Source of the DNA: an uncultured Oscillospiraceae bacterium
Lineage (GTDB): Bacteria > Bacillota > Clostridia > UBA1381
Direction of reading: 5' to 3'
Assembly (NCBI GenBank): GCA_946531785.1
Contig: CAMNAT010000149.1
Coordinates: forward strand, 1 to 6,009
Length of the DNA: 6,009 nt
The notes under the pieces are model-generated. The model was not told where the DNA came from. It searched no databases and worked only from the letters and a program-made list of their open reading frames with translations. This document shows positions 1 to 5,905 of this stretch, in pieces (position 1 is the stretch's first letter; every line of letters begins with the position of its first letter). Both the position numbers and the translations under genes were made by a program.

Positions 1-335
1 CATCTGAGGTAATGACGGAAGCTCCGACAGAGGTACCCACAGAAACACCTGTCGCAACTGCAACACCGGAGCCGGACGAGCTTACGCTCGCGGGTGAAAA
101 GACTGTCGACGAGGACGGCATAGCGCATATCACCGCGCGGCTTTCAATGGGCGCGGCGGCGAAGCTTTTCGCGGCGCAGTATGATGAGAACGGCGCGCTC
201 AAAGCGGTAAGGCTCATAGAGACTGATGAGGAAACTCTTGAATATGAGTTTGAGTTCGATACCCAAAACGGAGAGGATTTCCGTCTCATGCTCTGGAACG
301 ATATGCTTCCGGCATGTGCGGCATTTGAGCTTTAA
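1..335 (+). CDS. C-terminal part of a probable secreted/cell-surface protein (5' truncated)
   Basis: The reading frame is already open at the left edge (codons from position 3 read S-E-V before the Met at 12), so this is most likely the 3' end of a longer gene and not a gene starting at 12. No ribosome binding site precedes the ATG at 12. The visible protein begins with about 22 residues rich in Thr, Pro, Glu and Ala (repeats of the TEAPTE/TEVPTE/TATPEP kind), typical of extracellular linkers in Firmicutes. A compact module of about 80 residues follows and ends in a segment reading LMLWNDMLPACAAFEL. From memory, similar C-terminal modules (a 'YDENG.L..V' stretch followed by a '..LW....M.P' ending) occur on many clostridial secreted carbohydrate-active or adhesin-like proteins; that is recall, not a search. 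The catalytic or binding part lies outside the window, so no function is assigned. A terminator follows 9 nt after the stop. Confidence 0.75.
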   Translation, partial: SEVMTEAPTEVPTETPVATATPEPDELTLAGEKTVDEDGIAHITARLSMGAAAKLFAAQYDENGALKAVRLIETDEETLEYEFEFDTQNGEDFRLMLWNDMLPACAAFEL

Positions 336-344
336 AAATTATAT

Positions 345-386
345 ATAAGCAGGGAATGAAATACATTTTGTTTCCTGCTTATTTTT
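345..386 (+). terminator. Intrinsic terminator of the upstream gene
   Basis: Positions 347-361 pair with 366-380 over 15 consecutive base pairs (three are G-U wobbles) around a four-base loop (taca, 362-365). Two more A-U pairs extend the base (345-346 with 381-382). A run of five T (382-386) follows. The structure begins about 10 nt after the stop codon at 333-335 and separates the secreted-protein gene from the next promoter. Confidence 0.9.
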
Positions 387-396
387 CGGTAATCGG

Positions 397-425
397 TTGA
401 CAAAACTATCCTTGTGTATTATAAT
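397..425 (+). promoter_or_regulatory. Exact-consensus sigma-A promoter for the lipoprotein/AEC/galT unit
   Basis: TTGACA at 397-402 and TATAAT at 420-425 are separated by exactly 17 bp, so both hexamers and the spacing match the housekeeping sigma-factor consensus. Transcription should start near 431-433, giving a leader of about 54 nt before the ATG at 486. The promoter lies just downstream of the preceding terminator. No other promoter of similar quality was seen up to the terminator at 3564, so it probably drives all three genes. Confidence 0.9.
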
Positions 426-450
426 TAAAATGGCATAGGAGCGGAAAAAG

Positions 451-491
451 CTGCATATATTGTCCCGAAGAAAGGGGATAGAGATATGCAG
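451..491 (+). promoter_or_regulatory. Predicted leader hairpin enclosing the ribosome binding site and start codon
   Basis: An exact 8-bp inverted repeat (CTGCATAT at 451-458, ATATGCAG at 484-491) can fold in the mRNA. An inner stem continues it, pairing 460-466 with 475-481 (C-G pairs at 464-466, plus U-A and two G-U pairs), with an 8-nt loop at 467-474. A small asymmetric bulge (459 against 482-483) separates the two stems. The ATG (486-488) lies wholly in the outer stem, and three G of the AAAGGGG Shine-Dalgarno (471-477) lie in the inner stem. If it forms, it should limit ribosome access. The pairing is seen directly; any regulatory role is inferred. The repeat could instead be DNA operator half-sites or coincidence. 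Confidence 0.45.
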
Positions 492-1091
492 ACAATAGCT
501 ATGATATCGGGCGCGCTTGCCCTTGCGGTCTCGCTCACGGGCTGCCGCATGGGGACATATCCGATGCGCGAGGAGGAGCCGGCGGCGGTAAATACCGCGA
601 TAGTCGGCGCGTCGGAGATACCGGTCGATGCCGCAAAGCGGTGGGCGAGAGATACCGGCGCGTCGGAGATGTTTATCGACCTTGCCGATGATTACTGGGA
701 ATGGGGCGAAAGCTTCGGCATCCGTCCCGAGGCGATGTATGCCCAGGCGGCATATGAGACCGCCCGCGGCAATTTCGGAAACGCGGTAACGCCTGAGATG
801 AACAACTTTGCCGGAATAAAGAAATACGGCGCTACCGAAATGCGCCGCGAGGATCACGAGTCGTTTCCGACGCCGCATGAGGGCGTGAGGGCGCACTATA
901 ACCATATGTGCGCGTATGTCGGGCGCGAGCCGATAGGCGAAACGCATGGACGGTACGATTCGGTAAAAAGGCTCACCTGGGCGGGAACGGTCAGGGATAT
1001 ATCCGAGCTCGGCGGCAAATGGTGTCCCGATCCGGAATACGGCAATGTCATCATAGAAAAATTTCTGACTCCGATGTACAAGTATAGATAA
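486..1091 (+). CDS. Lipoprotein with a glucosaminidase-type (peptidoglycan hydrolase) domain
   Basis: This is a 201-residue protein. Residues 1-20 form a hydrophobic signal ending in a lipobox, L17-T-G-C20, so Cys20 should be lipidated and the protein anchored on the outer face of the membrane. Residues about 60-200 resemble the endo-beta-N-acetylglucosaminidase family (Pfam Glucosaminidase, GH73-like). YAQAAYETARGNFG (85-98) matches the region of the family's catalytic Glu, here E91. NNFAGIKK (106-113) matches the conserved 'N.FGIK' motif, ESFPTPHEGVRAH (125-137) the following conserved strip, and GGKWCPDPEYG (176-186) the C-terminal 'GKWA..p.Y' motif. The expected role is cleaving glycan strands of peptidoglycan. 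The start is set by AAAGGGG 8 nt upstream. One oddity is that the signal's n-region (MQTIAM) has no Lys or Arg. The frame is open back to a stop at 426-428, but no ATG, GTG or TTG lies there. The AEC gene follows after 11 nt. The family call is fairly sure; the natural substrate is not known. Confidence 0.85.
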   Translation: MQTIAMISGALALAVSLTGCRMGTYPMREEEPAAVNTAIVGASEIPVDAAKRWARDTGASEMFIDLADDYWEWGESFGIRPEAMYAQAAYETARGNFGNAVTPEMNNFAGIKKYGATEMRREDHESFPTPHEGVRAHYNHMCAYVGREPIGETHGRYDSVKRLTWAGTVRDISELGGKWCPDPEYGNVIIEKFLTPMYKYR

Positions 1092-1102
1092 GAAGGGTAA
1101 TA

Positions 1103-2029
1103 ATGGACATAGGAATACTTGTGACCCAGATGATAGAGCTTTTCATCATCATGCTGATAGGTTACATAGTTTATAAGCTGAAGATAGTAGACAACGATTT
1201 TGTAAAGAAATTCACAAGGCTGGTGCTGGATGTAACGCTTCCGGCGATGATACTTGCATCTGTGCTGAACCTCACAGAGCGGCAGCCGGTATCGGATGTG
1301 CTGATCTGCCTCGGATGTGCGGTGGCGCTGATATTTGTCATACTTCCTGCGATCGGCGGTGGGCTTGCATTTATCGTGAGGGCGGACACGCGCACACGTG
1401 GGCTGTACACATTCATGAACACCTTCTCGAATGTCGGGTTCATGGGCTTTCCGGTCGTAAAGGCGATCTGCGGCGATGTAGGGCTGTTCTATGCGGCGAT
1501 CTTCAACCTCGTTTTCAATATTGCGGTGTATTCCCTGGGCGTGTGGCTCATAAACCGCGGCAGAAGGCATGAGGTAAAATTCAATGCTAAGATGCTCATA
1601 TCCCCGGGAACGGTGGTGGCGGTGCTGTCACTCTTGGTATATTTTCTGAATGTGCATCCGCCTGAGGTCATAACCGGCACCGTAACGACGATAGGTGAGA
1701 TCACCTCGCCCGCGGCAATGCTGATAATCGGCTTCTCTTTGGCGCGGATAGATATTAAGAATGTGTTCAACGAATGGCGGCTATACCCGTGGACACTGAT
1801 GAAGCAGATAGGCGTACCGCTGCTGCTGTGGCTGCCGCTCACATGGGTGATAAAAAACCCGATGCTTTTAACGGTGACATATCTTATGACGGCAATGCCG
1901 GTCGCGAACACCGCGGTGCTGTTTGCGACGACCTATGAGGTGAACGCCGATCTTGCGGCAAAGGGCGTGTTTATAACCACGCTGTTCTCGCTTATAACTG
2001 TGCCGCTTACTGTAATTCTGGTAATGTAA
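1103..2029 (+). CDS. AEC-family (auxin efflux carrier-like) transporter
   Basis: This is a 308-residue, highly hydrophobic protein with about ten predicted membrane segments (by eye near residues 5-25, 37-57, 66-92, 101-120, 127-150, 164-183, 191-213, 228-250, 254-276 and 287-308), the usual size and topology for the membrane transport protein family PF03547. Family-like motifs include NTFSNVGFMGFPV (106-118) in the fourth segment, TSPAAMLIIGFSLA (201-214) and MPVANTAVLFATTY (265-278). Bacterial members export or import organic anions such as malate or malonate in a few studied cases, but the substrate cannot be read from this sequence. The start at 1103 is supported by AGAAGGG at 1091-1097 with a 5-nt spacer, and this site overlaps the last base of the lipoprotein stop codon. 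The short gap implies co-transcription with the lipoprotein gene and with galT 28 nt downstream. Confidence 0.88.
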   Translation: MDIGILVTQMIELFIIMLIGYIVYKLKIVDNDFVKKFTRLVLDVTLPAMILASVLNLTERQPVSDVLICLGCAVALIFVILPAIGGGLAFIVRADTRTRGLYTFMNTFSNVGFMGFPVVKAICGDVGLFYAAIFNLVFNIAVYSLGVWLINRGRRHEVKFNAKMLISPGTVVAVLSLLVYFLNVHPPEVITGTVTTIGEITSPAAMLIIGFSLARIDIKNVFNEWRLYPWTLMKQIGVPLLLWLPLTWVIKNPMLLTVTYLMTAMPVANTAVLFATTYEVNADLAAKGVFITTLFSLITVPLTVILVM

Positions 2030-2057
2030 ATAATAATAAACCAAAGGAGCGTTAAAA

Positions 2058-3557
2058 ATGATCTACAAAGAAATCGACAGACTTGTATCCTACGGAATAC
2101 TGACCGGGCTTATCGCAGAGGGGGATAAGACATATGTGACCAACCGCCTGCTTGCAAAGCTCGCTCTTGACGGCTATGAGCCGACAGGTGCTGTATGTAA
2201 AGATGTCTCAGAGCTTGACGGGATACTTTCGGGCATCTGCGACTATGCCGCGGAGAACGGCTTGATCGAGCATAACAGCATCGTATACCGTGATATTTTC
2301 GATACCGAGATAATGGATACCTTAACGCCGTATCCGTCAACGGTAGCGGCGACCTTTGATGCGCTGTATAAGGAGTCGTCAAAGGCGGCTACGGATTTCT
2401 TTTATAAGCTTTCCTGTGACAGCAACTATATCCGCCGCGGACGCATAAAGAAGGATATAAAGTGGATCGCTGGGTCTGTGTACGGCGATATCGAGATAAC
2501 CATAAACCGCTCCAAGCCGGAAAAGGATCCGAAGGCGATAGCTGCGGCGAAGCTGCAGAAGCAGAGCTCTTATCCCAAGTGCCAGCTCTGCGTTGAGAAC
2601 GAGGGCTACCGCGGCAGAGTGAACCATCCCGCGCGCGCAAATCACCGCATCATACCTATAGAGATCTGCGGAAGCAAATGGGGCTTCCAGTATTCTCCGT
2701 ATGTGTATTATAACGAGCACTGCATCGTGTTCAATTCTGAGCATGTGCCGATGGTGATAGATAAGAGCGCGTTCAGCAAGCTCCTGGATTTCGTCACAAG
2801 GTTTAATCATTACATAATCGGCTCTAATGCCGATCTTCCGATAGTCGGCGGCTCGATACTCACGCATGAGCATTTCCAGGGCGGAAACCATGTGTTTGCG
2901 ATGCATAAGGCGGCAAGCGAGAAGTTTTATGATATACCCGGCTACACTGATATAGAGGTATCGCGCCTGAAGTGGCCGATGTCGGTGCTGAGATTAAAGA
3001 GCAAGGATACCGCAAGGCTCGTTGAGCTTGCGGATAAGATACTCACAAGCTGGAGAGGGTATACCGACGAGGACGCGTTCATCTATGCCGAGACCGACGG
3101 CGAGCCTCATAACACGATAACGCCTATCGCGAGCATGACCGACGGCGTGTATGTTCTCGATCTCGTTCTGAGGAACAACATCACAACGGAGGAGCATCCT
3201 CTGGGAGTATATCACCCCCATGCCGAGCTGCATCATATCAAGAAGGAGAACATCGGACTCATTGAGGTAATGGGTCTTGCGGTGCTTCCGTCAAGGCTTG
3301 TGGAGGAGCTCCACGCGGTAGCGGACGCTATCATAAGCGGCGCCGATCTCACCGCGGACGAGCATACCGCGTCTCATGCGGACTGGGTGAAGAACGAGGT
3401 ACTCCCGAACCATCAGGATATCAACAGGGATAATGTTACAGATATCCTGAAGGAGGAGGTAGGCAAGGTATTCGTAAGAGTGCTTGAGCATGCCGGAGTA
3501 TATAAGAGGAACGAAGAGGGAATGGCAGCCTTTGACAGGTTTATTTCGCAATTATAA
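2058..3557 (+). CDS. galT: UTP-hexose-1-phosphate / UDP-glucose-hexose-1-phosphate uridylyltransferase, class II
   Basis: This is a 499-residue cytoplasmic enzyme of the Firmicutes-type (class II) GalT family, longer than the E. coli-type enzyme of about 350 residues. It swaps UMP between UDP-glucose and galactose 1-phosphate in the Leloir pathway. The active-site segment is THEHFQGG (269-276). By analogy with the class I His-Pro-His motif, one of H270/H272 would carry the covalent uridylyl group. Other conserved blocks are CQLC (175-178, a possible metal pair), NHPARANHRIIP (189-200), HNTITPIA (351-358) and a His-rich strip around 386-393 (HPHAELHH). Residues 1-110 form the N-terminal extension typical of this class. 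The start is supported by AAAGGAG at 2043-2049 with an 8-nt spacer. A terminator follows 6 nt after the stop. No galK or galE is in the window, which is unusual because Firmicutes often keep galK and galT together. The call is very secure. Confidence 0.95.
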   Translation: MIYKEIDRLVSYGILTGLIAEGDKTYVTNRLLAKLALDGYEPTGAVCKDVSELDGILSGICDYAAENGLIEHNSIVYRDIFDTEIMDTLTPYPSTVAATFDALYKESSKAATDFFYKLSCDSNYIRRGRIKKDIKWIAGSVYGDIEITINRSKPEKDPKAIAAAKLQKQSSYPKCQLCVENEGYRGRVNHPARANHRIIPIEICGSKWGFQYSPYVYYNEHCIVFNSEHVPMVIDKSAFSKLLDFVTRFNHYIIGSNADLPIVGGSILTHEHFQGGNHVFAMHKAASEKFYDIPGYTDIEVSRLKWPMSVLRLKSKDTARLVELADKILTSWRGYTDEDAFIYAETDGEPHNTITPIASMTDGVYVLDLVLRNNITTEEHPLGVYHPHAELHHIKKENIGLIEVMGLAVLPSRLVEELHAVADAIISGADLTADEHTASHADWVKNEVLPNHQDINRDNVTDILKEEVGKVFVRVLEHAGVYKRNEEGMAAFDRFISQL

Positions 3558-3563
3558 AATTAT

Positions 3564-3594
3564 GATCCATAGTCTTCGGGCTATGGATTTTTTT
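3564..3594 (+). terminator. Intrinsic terminator after galT
   Basis: Positions 3565-3574 pair with 3579-3588 (ten pairs, one G-U) and are capped by a C(UUCG)G tetraloop at 3574-3579, one of the most stable RNA loops. A G-U pair at 3564/3589 can extend the base. Seven T follow (3588-3594). It starts 6 nt after the galT stop and ends the lipoprotein/AEC/galT unit. Confidence 0.93.
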
Positions 3595-3615
3595 CTGAAT
3601 TAGTAAAATAATATA

Positions 3616-3644
3616 TAGACAAGAATAAAAAAATAGTGTATAAT
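3616..3644 (+). promoter_or_regulatory. Promoter of the pyrBCF operon
   Basis: TAGACA (3616-3621, one mismatch to TTGACA) and a perfect TATAAT (3639-3644) are separated by 17 bp. The surroundings are strongly AT-rich. Transcription should begin near 3650-3653, so only about 30 nt of leader precede the pyrB ATG at 3682. The leader carries AGGAG (3668-3672) 9 nt before the ATG. It has no PyrR-binding motif, no terminator/antiterminator pair, and no run of three or more identical bases in the likely first transcribed positions. Confidence 0.85.
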
Positions 3645-3681
3645 AAAGAATTAAGATAAAAAGACTTAGGAGCATACGAAA

Positions 3682-4599
3682 ATGAAGCATGATCTGTTGG
3701 GATTAAAGGAGCTCAGCGCGGAGCAGATAAAGAATATCCTCTCCGAGGCTGCGGATATGAAAAAGATCGTAGTGGGCGCCAAGGAAAAGAAGATAAAGAA
3801 CCTTCAGGGCAAAACGGTCGTGAATCTGTTCTATGAGAACAGCACAAGGACGCGGCTCTCGTTTGAGCTTGCCGCAAAGTATATGAGCGCGAACGCGGCG
3901 AATATCTCTTCATCCGGCTCGTCGGTGGCAAAGGGCGAGACGCTTACCGATACGGCTGAGACCATAAACGCCATGGGTACCGATATCCTCGTTATGCGCC
4001 ACAGCATGAGCGGCGCGCCGCATATGCTGTCAAAGCTTATAAGCGCGTCTGTGGTGAATGCCGGCGACGGCATGAACGAGCATCCGACTCAGGCGCTTTT
4101 AGACATGCTCACAATGATAGAGCATAAGGGGCATATCGAGGGGCTGAAGGTCGCGATAATCGGCGATATCTACCATTCGCGCGTGGTGCGTTCGAATATT
4201 TACGGACTAACCAAGCTCGGCGCGGAGGTCACCGTCGGCGGCCCGTCAACGCTGATGCCGATGGGCATAGAGGAGCTGGGCGTGAAGGTATTCAATAATA
4301 TCCATGAGGCTATAGTGGACGCCGATGTCGTTATGGGGCTGAGGATCCAGCTCGAGCGGCAGAAAAAGGGTCTGTTCCCGAGCGTAAGAGAGTATTTCCG
4401 CTTCTTCGGCGTGGACGACAGCCGCTTGAAGCTCGCAAAGCCGGACGCTATCGTTATGCATCCGGGACCCGTAAACCGCGGAGTGGAGCTTTCAACAACT
4501 GTCATTGACGGCGAGAAGAGTGTTATCACTCAGCAGGTGACGAGCGGCGTTGCGGTGAGAATGGCAGTTATGGATATGTTGATTCACGGGGGATTCTAA
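3682..4599 (+). CDS. pyrB: Aspartate carbamoyltransferase catalytic subunit
   Basis: This 305-residue cytoplasmic enzyme joins carbamoyl phosphate and aspartate to give carbamoyl aspartate, step two of de novo UMP synthesis. The carbamoyl-phosphate loop is FYENSTRTRLSFE (50-62), containing the signature S-T-R-T-R (54-58). The 80s-loop Lys contributed by the neighbouring subunit is K84 in SSVAKGETLTD (81-91). HPTQALLD (134-141), HSRVVRSN (165-172), the aspartate-domain R-I-Q-L-E-R (221-226) and HPGPVNRGVE (260-269) are all present. Length matches the B. subtilis type (about 304). The start is placed by AGGAG 9 nt upstream. It is first in the operon, and no pyrI follows, so it is probably a class C trimer or a partner of PyrC and not an E. 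coli-style holoenzyme. All key residues look intact. Confidence 0.97.
   Translation: MKHDLLGLKELSAEQIKNILSEAADMKKIVVGAKEKKIKNLQGKTVVNLFYENSTRTRLSFELAAKYMSANAANISSSGSSVAKGETLTDTAETINAMGTDILVMRHSMSGAPHMLSKLISASVVNAGDGMNEHPTQALLDMLTMIEHKGHIEGLKVAIIGDIYHSRVVRSNIYGLTKLGAEVTVGGPSTLMPMGIEELGVKVFNNIHEAIVDADVVMGLRIQLERQKKGLFPSVREYFRFFGVDDSRLKLAKPDAIVMHPGPVNRGVELSTTVIDGEKSVITQQVTSGVAVRMAVMDMLIHGGF
4588..4592 (+). promoter_or_regulatory. pyrC ribosome binding site inside the end of pyrB
   Basis: A run of five G within the last codons of pyrB lies 8 nt before the pyrC ATG at 4601, and the pyrB stop (4597-4599) falls between them. It is the only plausible Shine-Dalgarno for pyrC and is non-canonical (no AGGAG), which suggests that translation of pyrC relies partly on ribosomes finishing pyrB. 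Confidence 0.6.
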
Positions 4600-4600
4600 G

Positions 4601-5893
4601 ATGAAAATACTTATTAAAAACGGACATGTTATCGACCCGGCAAACGGGATCGACGCGGTGACGGATATATTTATTGAAAACGGAGTTATCTCGGAGATCG
4701 GCGAGGACAAGGATCTTACGGGCGTTGAGATGGAGATAATCGACGCGACCGGCAAGATCGTTGCGCCGGGGCTTGTGGATATGCATGTGCATCTCAGAGA
4801 GCCCGGACAGGAGTATAAGGAGGATATCGAAACGGGCACACGCGCGGCGGTATGCGGCGGCGTTACGTCCGTTGCATGTATGCCGAACACCAATCCGGTC
4901 TGCGACAATGCCGCGGTGGTGTCGTATATAAAGCAGAAGGCGGCCGAGGCGGGCTATGCGAACGTGTTCCCGATCGGCGCGGTATCTAAGGGTCAGGAGG
5001 GCAAGATCTTAGCCGAGATGGGCGAGATGGCGTTTGCCGGAGCGGTCGCGGTTTCCGATGACGGGCATCCGGTGGAGAATTCCGGACTTATGCGCCGCGC
5101 GATGGAGTATTCGGAGATGTTCGATATCGTTGTCATTTCCCACTGTGAGGATATGGCGCTCGGCGAGGGCGATATGAACGAGGGCGCTGTCGCTACCGCA
5201 ATGGGGCTGCGCGGGATATCGAGAGCCGCCGAGGAGGTAATGGCGGCGCGCGACATAATCGTTGCCGAGGCTATCGGCGGACGCGTGCATATAGCGCATA
5301 TCTCGACAAAGGGCTCCGTTGAGCTGATAAGGCAGGCAAAGCGCCGCGGCGTGCGCGTGACCTGCGAGACCTGTCCGCACTATTTCGCGCTTACGGAGGA
5401 GGCGTGCATGGGCTTCAACACGAATGCCAAGATGAATCCGCCGCTAAGAACAGCGGAGGATGTCGCGGCGATAAAGGAAGGACTGCGCGACGGAACGATA
5501 GACTGTATCGTTACCGACCACGCGCCGCACCATGCGGATGAGAAGGACTGCGAGTTCGGACTTGCAAAGAACGGCATAGTCGGGCTTGAGACCTCGCTGG
5601 GACTGGGTATAAAGTGCCTTGTGAACGAGGGCGTGCTGACCATGGGCGGACTGATAGAGAAGATGGCGGTGAACCCGTCGCGTATATTGGGTATAGCCAA
5701 GGGCTCGCTTTCTGTCGGTCAGACGGCGGATGTGATCATCTTTGATCCAAGGTCGAAATGGACGGTGGATATAAAGAAGCTGCACTCCAAGGGCAAGAAC
5801 TCGCCCTATGACGGCTTTGAGCTGTACGGCAAGCCGGAATACGTCCTTGTCGGCGGCGAGATAATTATTAATCAAGGCGAATTAATGAAATAA
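4601..5893 (+). CDS. pyrC: Dihydroorotase, class I
   Basis: This 430-residue amidohydrolase cyclises carbamoyl aspartate to dihydroorotate, step three of UMP synthesis, in the cytoplasm. The metal site is complete: H62 and H64 in DMHVHLREPG (60-69), D154 in VSDDGHP (151-157), H181, H234 in IAHIS (231-235) and D307 in TDHAPH (305-310). These fall exactly three residues after the ligands I recall for Bacillus anthracis dihydroorotase (59, 61, 151, 178, 231, 304). As in that enzyme, an Asp and not a carboxylated Lys appears to bridge the metals. R66 and N96 (MPNTNP) are likely substrate contacts. Length fits class I bacterial enzymes (about 425) and not the shorter E. coli class II type. It begins 1 nt after the pyrB stop, and pyrF starts 12 nt after its end. 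Nothing suggests an inactive pseudo-dihydroorotase. Confidence 0.97.
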   Translation: MKILIKNGHVIDPANGIDAVTDIFIENGVISEIGEDKDLTGVEMEIIDATGKIVAPGLVDMHVHLREPGQEYKEDIETGTRAAVCGGVTSVACMPNTNPVCDNAAVVSYIKQKAAEAGYANVFPIGAVSKGQEGKILAEMGEMAFAGAVAVSDDGHPVENSGLMRRAMEYSEMFDIVVISHCEDMALGEGDMNEGAVATAMGLRGISRAAEEVMAARDIIVAEAIGGRVHIAHISTKGSVELIRQAKRRGVRVTCETCPHYFALTEEACMGFNTNAKMNPPLRTAEDVAAIKEGLRDGTIDCIVTDHAPHHADEKDCEFGLAKNGIVGLETSLGLGIKCLVNEGVLTMGGLIEKMAVNPSRILGIAKGSLSVGQTADVIIFDPRSKWTVDIKKLHSKGKNSPYDGFELYGKPEYVLVGGEIIINQGELMK

Positions 5894-5905
5894 GAGGTAA
5901 AAACC

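Noticed and set aside
430..438. Tiny ATG-GCA-TAG frame just before the lipoprotein leader, as a possible leader peptide
   Set aside because: The ATG lies at or before the predicted transcription start (about 431-433) and has no ribosome site, so it is probably not even in the mRNA.
339..947. Long minus-strand open frame (202 codons) opposite the lipoprotein gene
   Set aside because: The protein is Arg/His/Cys-rich with no recognisable motif, no ribosome site was seen, and it runs across the terminator and promoter. It is explained by the codon bias of the sense gene.
896..1570. Minus-strand open frame of 224 codons spanning the lipoprotein/AEC junction
   Set aside because: Low-complexity His/Tyr/Arg composition with no family resemblance. 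The + strand genes with clear motifs account for this DNA.
2007..2036. Possible separate galT promoter (TTACTG, 18 bp, TAATAA)
   Set aside because: Both hexamers are weak matches in an AT-rich stretch, and the 28-nt gap to galT is better explained by co-transcription.
2379..2906. Minus-strand open frame of 175 codons inside galT
   Set aside because: It mirrors the conserved galT coding sequence in another frame, and no start signal or motif was found.
3651..3669. Small stem (TTAAG with CTTAG) in the pyrB leader as a regulatory element
   Set aside because: It has only five pairs, mostly A-U and one G-U, with a 9-nt loop. That is too weak to distinguish from chance in AT-rich sequence, and no alternative structure competes with it.
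5444..5875. Minus-strand open frames inside pyrC (also 5009-5380 and 5380-5700)
   Set aside because: These are antisense shadows of an intact, motif-complete dihydroorotase, and they overlap one another in different frames.
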